In this document: in pieces, positions 32,390 to 42,848 of the stretch | How the letters are laid out: each line of letters begins with the position of its first letter | Position numbering within the stretch: the stretch's first letter is position 1 | Origin: Coix lacryma-jobi var. lacryma-jobi | Lineage: Eukaryota > Streptophyta > Magnoliopsida > Poales > Poaceae | NCBI GenBank assembly: GCA_009763385.1 | Contig: CM019823.1 | Location: 86,253,104-86,317,103 of the forward strand | Reading direction: 5' to 3' | DNA: 64,000 bases | The notes under the pieces: generated by a model | What the model saw: only the letters and a program-made list of their open reading frames with translations | What the model was told of the DNA's origin: nothing | Databases searched by the model: none | Position numbers and translations under genes: made by a program

Positions 32390-34440
32390 GTCATGAATCC
32401 TGATCATTGGTCAACACCACAGTCACGCTAAAATGTATGTATTTGGTGCATAGAAGTTATACACATAGATTCACATATATATCTTTGCTCTCCTACGTGT
32501 GTTCGATCAAAAAAAATCTTCTTATTTATGTTTTTTAGCACTGGTTTTCCAACTCAAAGGTGATATATTTGATGCAAAATCCTTGGTCGGGCGAATTTAC
32601 AGTTGGCAGTACCAAAAAAGTCTCCTCACATGGTCTTGGGTTCCCACAGCATGGGTAAATAGACTAGCCCTCTCACCGGATAATAACGGGCCCTGTGTGG
32701 ACGTGGCATGGGGTTCGCAAAATTTCTTATATTGAGGTGAAGTGCAAATAGCTAAGGGTCTATTTGGATATAGATATTGAGAAGTCTAGAATTAAATTAG
32801 GTTCAATAGCAAAGCAATCATAGTATTGAAATGGCCACAATCAAATATTATTGTTTGGACGACAATTGAATTGGCTTTTGGAATCATAGCAAGCAGCTCA
32901 ATTCTGATTCCTGTTTGAATGCAAAATCATGCAATTGAAACTCTCTCACGTGTCGCCGTTAGGACTGACTCGTCATCGACCGACGTCCATGGTGGGCACT
33001 CAATCTCCGATGGGAGATCGACGATGTCATCCATGGCGGGCAGAGGTTGACCCAGGGAAGCTCAACGCCGGCTCCATGGAAAGCGGGGTGGATCTGAATG
33101 ATGCGGGAGGAGGGGGAGGGGATCCACCACAGCCATGGAGGGTGAAACTCAGGCCATGGGGTGAGGTTGAACCAGCCACAACAAGGGAAGCTCGCTAGCC
33201 GCTATGGGGGAGGTCGACCCCGGCCATGGTAGGCTAACCTCGGAGCGACGACCATAGGGGATACGAACGCAAGGTTGATATGTCATTTTGTGATTCAACC
33301 TTGTGATGGGTGTTTGTCCAATAGTCATGGCATAGATCGAGTTTATATTTGAGGAGTGGACTACAAAGGATTCAACGAGAATATCTCAAATTCATGATCT
33401 ACCATATGACCCCGAATAAAGGGTGCATCCGCAGATCAACAACGAATAAGCTTCACGCTAATACAATGTCGACCACTCACCACATGCATGTATATTGGAG
33501 TAGGCGTTATACGATCTATGTTTGAATATAAAGATAATCTAGATATATTAAGCATATAATCAAAGTAAGCAATGAACATAATAACTAAGAAGATAAGTGA
33601 TACTAAGAACAATGTCATACTAATGAAAGGTACCAAACCACGCTCTTGACAAGATCCAGAATCCAAGCATATGGCTTGCCTCTCTCTCTCTAGATCTAAC
33701 TTGGCTAGGCCTAACGTTCTTCTGATGGCGTCTCTTGATTATAATCTGGTGACTGATGTCATGGGGGTTGGAGGATGATATATAGAGAGAGGAGTGTCAA
33801 TCGTGAGCCCTCGGATCAAACTGACCTTGAGCAATGACAGCATAGATGTATCCTATGAGGCGGTGGAGAACGACTTAACAACAAAGAGGCTGACAAGTGA
33901 GGCCAGGGATCGACTGGCCTGTAAGTGGGGCCAACTTGCCCCACCCGCCTCCTTCTGTCGCAGCGTGTTGTCTTCTGGTGTCTTCTAGACTCTTCTGGAG
34001 TTCATGTCCCTATAGAATACACGATTAATCCGAATGAGTGGGTCCTCTCTCAGCAGTTTTCGAAACTCGTGAAATTTATTAGTTTAAACCCTAAATCTAT
34101 GTTGATTTTTTTTTTTGCATTTTATAAGTCTACGTTGACGGTTTATAATGGGTACTAACTACCGTCAATAACTTTCTCAAGCTTAACTTTTGCTCGTCCC
34201 TAAGCAAGGCTAAACTCAACAGCAAAGTTTGTGAGTTGTCATGTTAAAAAGATTGGAGCAGAGCCGTGCCCAATGAGACCAAGAGACCAAGATTACTTCA
34301 GCTAGCTTACGCGTGAAGAGTCACATAAAAGAGGCAGAGAATAATCTCCGAGATTAATCCCTTCCCTACCTAATGGAGTATGAATAGTCGTCATTTCTCT
34401 TCTCTTTAAAACCTCCGTCAGATACGATCTCTAAAATAAA
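32390..34440. other. Intergenic sequence upstream of the P450
   Basis: No supported gene. 32940-33260 is GC-rich with repeated CCATGG-containing segments (ATCCATGGCGGG, GCCATGGAGGG) and short open frames that look fortuitous. Upstream of the P450 start, CTTTAAAAC (about 34404) is a weak TATA-like site. Confidence 0.4.
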
Positions 34441-36051
34441 ATGACAGCATCATCGACACTGGAACAAATGGAGCTCGCGTGGCCTCTCCTCGCTGCTCTC
34501 CTCCTTCCTCTCTCCTTTCTACTGCTCTACCACGCCAAGAACGGTGGCAAGGCCAGCCGCCGCCTACCCCCGGGGCCAGCCGCCGTGCCGGTGCTCGGGA
34601 ACTTGTTCTGGGTGCGGCTCCATGGGATCGAGATCCTGCATGCCATCCGCCGCTTCCACGCGCGCCATGGCCCGCTGCTCACGCTCCGCATCGGTTCCCA
34701 CCTCGAGGTCACCGTCTCCGACCGCCACCTCGCGCACCTGGCGCTCGTCGAGCGCGGCGCCACTCTGGCCGACCGCCCGGCGTCCGCGTCCCGGGACCTC
34801 CTGGGACTGAACGCCTCCACCATTTCCACCTCAAGCTACGGCCCGCTGTGGCGGATGTTCCGGCGCAACTTCGTGGCCGAGATCGCGCACCCGGCGCGGC
34901 TCCGGTTGTTCGCACCGGCTCGGGCGGCGGTGCTCGCCGAGCTCACCGACAAGCTACGGCAGCGGCAGGAAGGGGACGGGGACGGCACCATAGTGCAGAC
35001 GTTCCAGTACGCCATGTTCCGGCTCCTCGTGGCCATGTGCTTCGGCGAGCGGCTCGACGAGCGCGCCGTGCGCGACATCGCCGCAGCGCAGCGTGACCTG
35101 CTGCTATATGCGTCAACAAAGATGAGGGTCTTCGCCTTCGTGCCCGCTGTCACGAGGCGACTCTTCCGCGGCCGCCTGCAGGCCATGATCGCGATGCGCC
35201 AACGGCTCAAGGACACGTACATGCCGCTGATCGACGCGCGCAGGGAGCGGAAGAATAACCTGCTGGGAGCCACGGAGCCCGGAACGCGCGTCCAAGAGGA
35301 TGAATCAACAACAACGCTGCCGCACTCGTACGTTGACACGCTGCTTGACATCCGGCTCAACGACGACGACGGCCGCGAGCTAACGGACGACGAGATGATC
35401 GCGCTGTGCTCCGAGTTCCTCAACGGCGGCACGGACACCACGTCCACGGCGCTGCAGTGGATCATGGCGGAGCTGGTCAAGAACCCGGGCATCCAGGACA
35501 AGCTCTACGACGAGATCAAAGCCACCATGGCGACCAGCGGCGGCTCGGATCACGTCTCCGAGGAGGACGTCCAGAGGATGCTGTACCTGAAAGCGGTGGT
35601 TCTCGAAGGCCTCCGGCGCCACCCGCCGGGGCACATGGTGCTGCCCCACGCGCCGGCTGAGGACATGGAGCTGGGCGGGTACGTGATCCCCAAGGGCACG
35701 ACAGTGAACTTCTTGGTGGTGGACATGGGCATGGACGAGCGTGCGTGGGAGCGGCCGACGGAGTTCGCGCCGGAGCGGTTCCTGCCGGGCGGCGACGGCG
35801 AGGGCGTGGACATCACGGGCACTAGGGACATCAGGATGATGCCGTTCGGGGCTGGGCGGAGGATCTGCCCGGGGCTCAACGTCGCGACGCTGCACCTCGA
35901 GTTCTTTGTTGCGAACCTGGTGCGCGAGTTCGAGTGGCGGCAGGTGGAGGGGGAGGAGGTGGACGTGGAGGGCGAGAAGGCCGAGTTCACCGTCGTCATG
36001 GCCAACCCGCTCCGCGCGCGGCTCGTGCCGAGAGCAAGAGCAATAGACTAG
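34441..36051 (+). CDS. Cytochrome P450 monooxygenase, CYP89-like, single exon
   Basis: 536 residues, intact and intronless. N-terminal membrane anchor (about 11-31), Pro-rich hinge LPPGP (42-46), C-helix WRMFR (138-142), I-helix NGGTDTT (328-334) for oxygen activation, K-helix EGLR (389-392), APERF (443-447), and heme loop FGAGRRICPG (469-478) with Cys476 as the thiolate ligand. Residues around the I-helix (TALQWIMAELVKN) and after the heme loop (LHLEFFVANLV) fit the plant A-type CYP89 family. The enzyme would sit on the ER membrane and use NADPH-P450 reductase. The substrate is not known; one Arabidopsis CYP89 acts in chlorophyll catabolite oxidation. The first ATG is used here, but Met10 (MELAWPLL) starts nearer the usual family start and is equally possible. 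Coding DNA is GC-rich, unlike the flanks. Confidence 0.95.
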   Translation: MTASSTLEQMELAWPLLAALLLPLSFLLLYHAKNGGKASRRLPPGPAAVPVLGNLFWVRLHGIEILHAIRRFHARHGPLLTLRIGSHLEVTVSDRHLAHLALVERGATLADRPASASRDLLGLNASTISTSSYGPLWRMFRRNFVAEIAHPARLRLFAPARAAVLAELTDKLRQRQEGDGDGTIVQTFQYAMFRLLVAMCFGERLDERAVRDIAAAQRDLLLYASTKMRVFAFVPAVTRRLFRGRLQAMIAMRQRLKDTYMPLIDARRERKNNLLGATEPGTRVQEDESTTTLPHSYVDTLLDIRLNDDDGRELTDDEMIALCSEFLNGGTDTTSTALQWIMAELVKNPGIQDKLYDEIKATMATSGGSDHVSEEDVQRMLYLKAVVLEGLRRHPPGHMVLPHAPAEDMELGGYVIPKGTTVNFLVVDMGMDERAWERPTEFAPERFLPGGDGEGVDITGTRDIRMMPFGAGRRICPGLNVATLHLEFFVANLVREFEWRQVEGEEVDVEGEKAEFTVVMANPLRARLVPRARAID

Positions 36052-36502
36052 CTAGAGACTGAAGGCGAGGAGGCCTGTTTAGTGCTTACGCGCTTGCTTC
36101 ATTGGATCCGTCCATAAAAACATACAATTGTAGGATCCGTGCTAGTCAAATTGAATCAAGTTTGACCAAGATTATAATAAAAGGTATTAGTATTTATGTT
36201 GTTAAATAAAATTATTATAAAAATATATTCTATTAGTAATCTAATGGTATATTCTTTGTATCAAGAATGTTAGTATTTTTTTATATAATTTTAGTCAAAA
36301 TTCAAAATGTTTGACTCCTCGATAAACGAGAATTGGATGTTTTGTTGAACGGAGGGAGAAATATACTAGTATAAACGAGAATTGCATGTTTTGTTGGACG
36401 GAGGGAGGAGTATACCAGTAGTACCTCTGTCGTAAGTCAAAATGTTGTGCGGTCAAAGTCAAAGTATTAGGCTCGGCATAGCAAGTTTATAAATAATAGT
36501 AT
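36052..36502. other. P450 3' flank with Stowaway-like end duplication
   Basis: A/T-rich sequence. A 49-bp unit containing ATAAACGAGAATTG and ending ACGGAGGGAG occurs twice (from 36322 and from 36371). GGACGGAGGGAG is the usual 3' end of Stowaway-type MITEs of grasses; no matching left end was found nearby. Confidence 0.45.
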
Positions 36503-37830
36503 CAGTATGTGTGACTCTAAATATGACAAGACTTTCGATGATTGTCTCAAAAACATAGTCTTGCAAAGATGTCAGGAGAAGGACTTGATACTTAATTGGG
36601 AAAAGTGCCACTTTATGATCCGGGAAGGCATCGTTCTTGGACATCCGGTGTCCGAGAGGGGAATCGAGGTAGATAAGGCCAAGATTGAAGTAATCGAACA
36701 ACTACCTCTCCCGGTGAATGTTAAAGGGGTCAGCAGTTTTTTTTGGTCATGCGGGTTCTACGGGCGCTTTATAAATTTTCTTTCTCATATCGTTAGACCC
36801 CTCATGAACCTTGTCGCAAAAGATGCGCCCCTTGAGTTCACGGATGAGTGTCTCGCTGTCTTTCATACCTTAAAAAAGGCACTCATCTCAGCGCCAATCA
36901 TCTTCGGACTGGACACTGCCGTTTGAGATCATGTGTGATGCCAGCGACTATGTTATTGGTGCGGTTCTTAGCCAAACCAGAGATAAGAAGCATCACGTGA
37001 TCGCAACGAGATCGCTTACGCTAGCAAAGACGCTAACAGAAGCCTAGCTCAACTACGCTACAACTGACTTCTCGTTGTCATCTTTGCTATAGATAAGAGT
37101 AGGAGCAAAAATTATTGTTTATACCGATCATGCCGCTTTGAAATATCTGCTCACTAAGAAAGATGCACTAAGAAAGATGTGAAACCTCGTTTAATAAGAT
37201 GGATTTTGTTACTACAAGAATTTGATCTTGAAATAAAAGATGAAAAAGGCATAGAAAATATAGTAGCAGACCATCTCTCGCGTATGCAAGTCACTAACAT
37301 AAGGAACCACCGATCAATGACTTCCTACGTGACAACATGCTGCTCAAGGTGACAGACACTACCCTGTGGTGCGTAAACATTGTGAATTTTATGGTTGTAG
37401 GATATGTACCACCAGGGGAGGACAGAAGGAAGCTGCAAATGGAAAGTCATCGTCACCTTTGGGATGACCCATACCTGTACATGGTATGCTCTGATGGACT
37501 ACTAAGGAGATGCGTACCCATAGCAGAAGGGATGCAGATTATTGAGAAATACAATGCGGGAACATACGGAGGCCACTACGGAGTTTTCCGTACCCAGGCC
37601 AAAATCTAGCAACGCGGATTGTTCTGGCCGATGATGTATGAGGACACGAAGGAATTCATCAGAAGATGTGGAAAGTCTCAGTTCCAGGGCAGTATCACAG
37701 CTCGCAATGCTATGCCCCTTCACTACAACCTTTAAATAGAAATATTTGATGTGTGGGACATCGATTTCATAGGACCATTCCCGAAGTCACAGGATTGTGA
37801 GTACATCCTGGTTGCTGTGGACTACGTATC
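36503..37830 (+). pseudogene. Athila-type Gypsy pol remnant: RT end, RNase H, integrase start
   Basis: Plus-strand frames, broken near 36920 and in several later places. RT palm-to-thumb text is present (CHFMIREGIVLGHPVSERGI, FYGRFI), then RNase H (MCDASDYVIGAVL), an integrase zinc region (GGHYGVFRTQAKI) and the start of the integrase core (WDIDFIGPFP, ILVAVDYV). It is cut after VDYV by the 1573-bp insertion and resumes at 39404. The 5' part is missing. Confidence 0.85.
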
Positions 37831-39403
37831 TGTTGACACTTGCTAACGTCGTTACTAGGAGTAGACTATGGAATCTATCCCCGGCAACGGCGCCAGAAAG
37901 GCTTGTTGGTACTTCTTAATGTAAGAAGTATAACTAACTATTCTTATGACTATTGGTAAATTCCGCAAGCGCACAGAATAAGTCAATTGTAGCACTTCAC
38001 CCGGGAGTAACCGAGTATCGTATTTATTTCTACAGGGAAGCTACTATGGCAGAACTAACACTAGGACTGCTATAAACAACTAGTGATTCTAGCAAGGTTG
38101 ATCGAAGTGTATGAATAGGGGTTGATTGCTACTACTACTAAAAAGAAAAAAAGAAAGAAAGACTAACTAAACTAAATCGGCAGGGTCTGGCCGATGAACA
38201 GATTAATGTTTTCCTACACACTTACGAACACAACTAACTTAGCAATAAAGAGTTTATCTAGTTCTTCGAACCGTACATACCCTCTGGACTATTTACCTCA
38301 GACGTGCACAACGAGGTTTATGATTTAAGAACTAACCCAACTACGTGGTGGAATTCAAGGCTCCCAGGGCTGTCACCACCTGTTTGCTACCACAGCTATC
38401 CGGGGGGCTAGCCACAAACTAAGGTATAACTAGTCTAAGCACCGCGCTTACTCTAATATATACTACTCTAATCTTACATCCAAAACTAGAGCACTGATTA
38501 CTCAGCGAAGAACCCAAACTAGATACAAACTAAATACTAAGTTATCTATGATCGAAAGCACTCAACAAGAACAATAAGTAAAGAACTTAAAGTAAATGCT
38601 GAAAGTAGAAGAACACTAAGATAAATGAAGAAAGACTTGGAATTATACCAGAGACTTGGAAGATCCTCTATTACAACTCCAACTCTTCTCTTCTTCACTC
38701 TCGCTCTCACTCTAAGTCTCTCAACTAGAGTGTTACTTCACCAGAGCTTCGCTTACAAGAGAGTGGGACTAATGAGGTGAGGTCTGAGTACAAATGAGCT
38801 CGGGGGTCCTATTTATAGCCTAAGGGACCTAGGGGGTACCTATGGACGTAGGGTTAGGTCAGGGGGGTGAGTGAGGTGGCGGGCGCCAGCCCTAGGTGGC
38901 CGCCGCCACCCCCCTGGCCGTTGGATCCACCGCCTTTGCTTCAACGGCATCCAGGAGCTCCAGAGAGGCGGTTCCAAGGTCGGTTGCATGTCCAAAAACC
39001 GTCACATGGGCAATTTGGTCATGATCCATGTGACATCTCTTCTTAGCCCTTGGATGCAATGACCTAAGTGATCAATGGCTGCAAGTGAGTGTGGCACGCC
39101 TCCCCTGGATCAGTGACGTGGCAGAGGAGGAGTTTGGGCCTCACTCCCCTGGCGGCCGCCAGTGAGGGGTGGCGGGTGCTACCCCACCTTGGCCCAAAGT
39201 GAGCCCAGGTTAGTGTGCTCGCCTCCTGGTGGGTCCTCTTGGTCATTTTGCTCAAAAACCCTGCAATTACCTACATTCAAATAAAACTCAAGGACAAGTG
39301 GAAATCGTTAGTTTATAAAAGGTTTTTGGTTGATTTTAGGTCCTTGTGTTGTGTTATATGACCTTGTTGATGCTAAGAATATGACACTTAGTGAGCATCA
39401 ACA
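37831..39403 (-). mobile_element. LTR plus PBS insertion, 1573 bp, TSD GTATC
   Basis: Flanked by GTATC at 37826-37830 and 39404-39408; removing it restores VDYV-SKWVE in the host pol. Read on the minus strand it starts TGTTGATGCTCAC (39403), has an LTR-like body whose expected end ACCAACA falls at 37904, and is then followed by a tRNA-Asp-type primer site (TGGCGCCGTTGCCGGGG, 37895-37879). A further 48 bp end in GTGTCAACA (37831). The mobile unit therefore includes sequence that normally lies outside the LTR. It has no coding capacity. Confidence 0.85.
37879..37895 (-). other. tRNA-Asp-type primer-binding site
   Basis: TGGCGCCGTTGCCGGGG on the minus strand, complementary to the 3' end of plant tRNA-Asp, as used by several Gypsy lineages. 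It is located 48 bp from the terminus of the insertion. Confidence 0.8.
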
Positions 39404-40171
39404 GTATCCAAGTGGGTGGAAGCTTTGCCATGTCGGTCAATAGACTCTAAGCATGCTCGAAAGATGTTTCATGAAATAATCTTTCCGCGTTTTGGAGTAC
39501 CTCGCATGGTGATCAGTGACGGGGGATCGCACTTCATCAACAAAAAGTTCCGAGTTTTTTCTCAAAGAACTCAGAGCTAATCACAATATCGCTACTCCCT
39601 ACCATTCACAAACGAGCGGTCAAGCCAAAACGTCAAACAAGCAAATAAAGAGCATCCTGCAGAAGACGGTCAATGACATGGGGAAGGGATAGAAGAATAA
39701 GCTACCTGATGCTCTCTGAGCATATAGGACGACTTATAAAACCTCCATCACCATGTCACCGTTTTAGTTGGTCTATGGAAAAAGCTGTCATCTACCAGTT
39801 GAGCTTGAGCACCGAGCTCATTGGGCCATGAAGACCTGGAAAATAGAATAAGGCTAGCCGACAGTAACCAACAAAAACAAATTGCTGAGCTAGAATAATG
39901 GCAGGAGAAGGCTTATCACAGTGTCAAGCTTTACAAGGAGAGAACAAAAAGATGACATGATAGCCGAATCAAGCTAAAGGAGTTCAAGCAAGGAGACAAG
40001 GTATTACTCTTCAACTCCAAGGTCAGGCTATTCGGTGAAGGAAAACTACGCAGCAAATGGAAAGGGCCATATACCGTTGTCGACACATCGCCACGCGGGG
40101 CTATCATCATACAAGACGACGACGGTAAAACCTACAAGGTAAATGGCCAACACTTAAAAGGTTTTTCTTGA
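39404..40171 (+). pseudogene. Athila-type Gypsy integrase, C-terminal part
   Basis: Continuation of 36503-37830: SKWVEALPCRS, then VISDGGSHFINKKF (second catalytic Asp), then decayed core text and an intact C-terminal module (FKQGDKVLLFNSKVRLF, KWKGPYTVVD, VNGQHLKGF). The VLLFNS module is typical of Athila. It has several stops and indels between 39560 and 39960. Confidence 0.85.
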
Positions 40172-42480
40172 GCCTTCTAATCATAACGTAGAACTAGATA
40201 GAATAGATTTAATTTCTTTTGATAATTATAGTTTTGACTAAAATTTAACTTGCTAACATATTCTTTGATTTATTAAAAATGCAAAAATAGTCTTTTTATT
40301 TTAGCAAGACGGTCATGAGATGTTTACCATTTTACCTCACTAAGCCACTATGATTCTTGCTTGACTTGATCTAATCACAAGCATCTCCATCATTAAAATT
40401 CTTGATCTTGTGATTAATGCTTATCATATATATTTGATCTTTACTCATAATATGGAGAATTTGTGGATTTGCGCACCTAACGAAGGAATATGAATTGGAA
40501 ACCACCCTACCTATACAATACACTGGCAGGAGAGGCAACCTGGAAAAAAGTGGGCAAGGAGGAGCACCTGGGGGTGCGGGCGCACCACTGGTGCGGCCGC
40601 CCCAGGAGAGGCAACCTGGAAAAAAGTGGGCAAGGAGGAGCACCTGGGGGTGCGGGCGCACCACTGGTGCGGCCGCACCACCTGTGCCCCCTCTCGCCTC
40701 TGATTTTCTTCGGCGCGCCTTCCATCTTCTGCAGATACCTGTTACCTAGAATTCCACGTCGGTTGTGCGACATTCCAGAGAGGCTCTCTTCTCCTACTTA
40801 AAAGCACACCCATGGCATCTCCTCTCTTCACAAACATTCGGTCTTTGAGCTTTTCCCACACTCTCTCTTAAACTTTGGTCTTGCTCAAAATGGACGAGCT
40901 CAAGAAAGAGCTCGACATCGCTAAGTTCGGTCTCATCAACCGGATAGCGAAAGTTGCTCGCGCTGCTAGTGTGGAGGGTCATCTCAATCCATTCACTTAG
41001 AATCCCTCCACACCGAATAAGAAATAGGCACAATTTATCTTTGATTTCCCTTCAAATTTTAATCATGAATTGTGCCTATAATTATCTTTTTTTTAATAAA
41101 TATATTTATTGGAGTTGTCCCCTTTATTATCTTTGTGCAAATTGTCCACTTGCTTTTGTATACGTTTTTTTCTCCAAAATAAAAAAAGATAGGTACAAAA
41201 GCAAGTGTGGGGGGCATTCCTCGATTCATCGCAAAGGTGTACTAAAAACACTATAATTAATATTTCGGTACACTACCTTCACGCACCTGTCATCTCTCTA
41301 GAAAGAATTTTTTTTTTATTATAATAAAACTACTTCAAAAATAATAAACTCATGTACCATTTTATCTTTGTTTGTAAAATTTGTTCATTATTTAACTAAA
41401 ATTCTTGCAATATGTGAATAACTTTTTATAGCGACCCCATTTTATCTAAGTAATTAGAATATGAGATACAGTAGGATGACTTGACCCTTGCCATCTTTTG
41501 CAAAGGTACTTGAGATTTACATTTTCAAAAATTTCAAATAGCATGTTCCTCTATGATGCAATATCCTACCAAAGCCATATGAATTATTTAGAATAATAAA
41601 CACTCTATTCATATGTTACTTGCTATCATGTTGAGCTTGGTCAAATCGTTGTGACTTATGTTGAGATTCTTGTCATGCACCATGATTCGAGATTCACGTA
41701 CACGCCACATATATCGCTAACTCTTACACTGAGTTACACAAATAAAGCTCTTTTTTCGGTCATGCATCTCTCACAAAAATCCTCCAAAAGGCACTATGCA
41801 AAAAGAGAGATCTTGCAAGAGCACAAAAAGATCAAAAAGTTCCACACAATTACACAACTCGATCAAAGTGTATGACTTGCGTCTCCATGTAGTTCGGTTT
41901 TTTTGATTTAGCAATATTATGTGATACAAGTATGTCTCAATTTCATCCATACCCAAAAGCCTATATATGCCTTGTAACAGATAGAATTAAAAAAGGCACG
42001 ACAAAGTTTTTAGACTCGAGTGAATCATACCAGGAACATTCACTATCTTTGATTTTCATTTCAAAATTTCATAAAACCCAAGTTTCTCTGAGCGGGGATG
42101 AACAGGAAGATTTAAATCCAGGCAGTTCTATTATCCAATCACCCAAGATATTTTGATAAACAAATTAAATGTTCACAAGTGCGAATAAAGCCTAAAATAA
42201 CTCATGTGCATGTTTTCCAATCAAGATAAATTGACTTAGTCTAAGCTTTACTCAATGATGAACAAAAGGCTAAATGTGGAGGGTTTTGTTAACAATTTTA
42301 ACCCACATTTTATACCGCCAACTTTTATTTAAAACCTACACTTTCAGAACCAAAACCTAAAATTAGAATTTAAATTTACAAATTCCACGAGTTTTGGATA
42401 TATCAATTGTTTTGCAGAAATCAAAGGTAAAACTACACATGGGATGGACTAAAAGTGCATACTAAATTTGACACATCAAG
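40172..42480 (+). other. Post-pol region of the Athila-type element
   Basis: No intact ORF. A short frame MDELKKELDIAKFGLINRIA begins at 40890. Purine tracts AAGTGTGGGGGG (41203) and AAATGTGGAGGG (42274) each resemble an Athila polypurine tract. The second is followed by TTGTTAACAATTTTAACCC, a possible LTR start at about 42286. Confidence 0.45.
40527..40678. repeat. 76-bp perfect tandem duplication
   Basis: Two copies of a GC-rich 76-bp unit beginning CAGGAGAGGCAACCTGG, each containing the palindrome-like GCGCACCACTGGTGCGGCC. They appear identical, whereas the surroundings are decayed. Confidence 0.9.
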
Positions 42481-42848
42481 ATCCAGCGCTTCCGGCCCAT
42501 CCAAATAAAAGAAATAGAGCTCAAATCTCATCGAAACCCCAAACTGAAACTAGAATCACCGATGAACATAGCCCACCAACTCCAAAGCGAGATCAGGTTA
42601 CATACTGCTGCAGAGCTTCCGGACCATCCAAGATTAAAGAGGGGATTTGTTAAGATCAGATTACATACACCTGCTCTGCTCATCTCTACTGCCGCAGCTC
42701 TGTCTCTCCACATAATTAGTGTCCAGATTAAAGGCGCAATTATGTACAAGGATGTTCAAATCGAGCTCACTAAATTGTTCAAGCTAACTAAGCAGCTCAG
42801 TAATTCCAAGAATGTACAGCAGAAATACACTGGATGCAGCAGGGCTTT

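Noticed and set aside
32929..33198. 89-aa plus-strand ORF with GC-rich content
   Set aside because: Low-complexity Gly/Pro text with no domain and no splice support.
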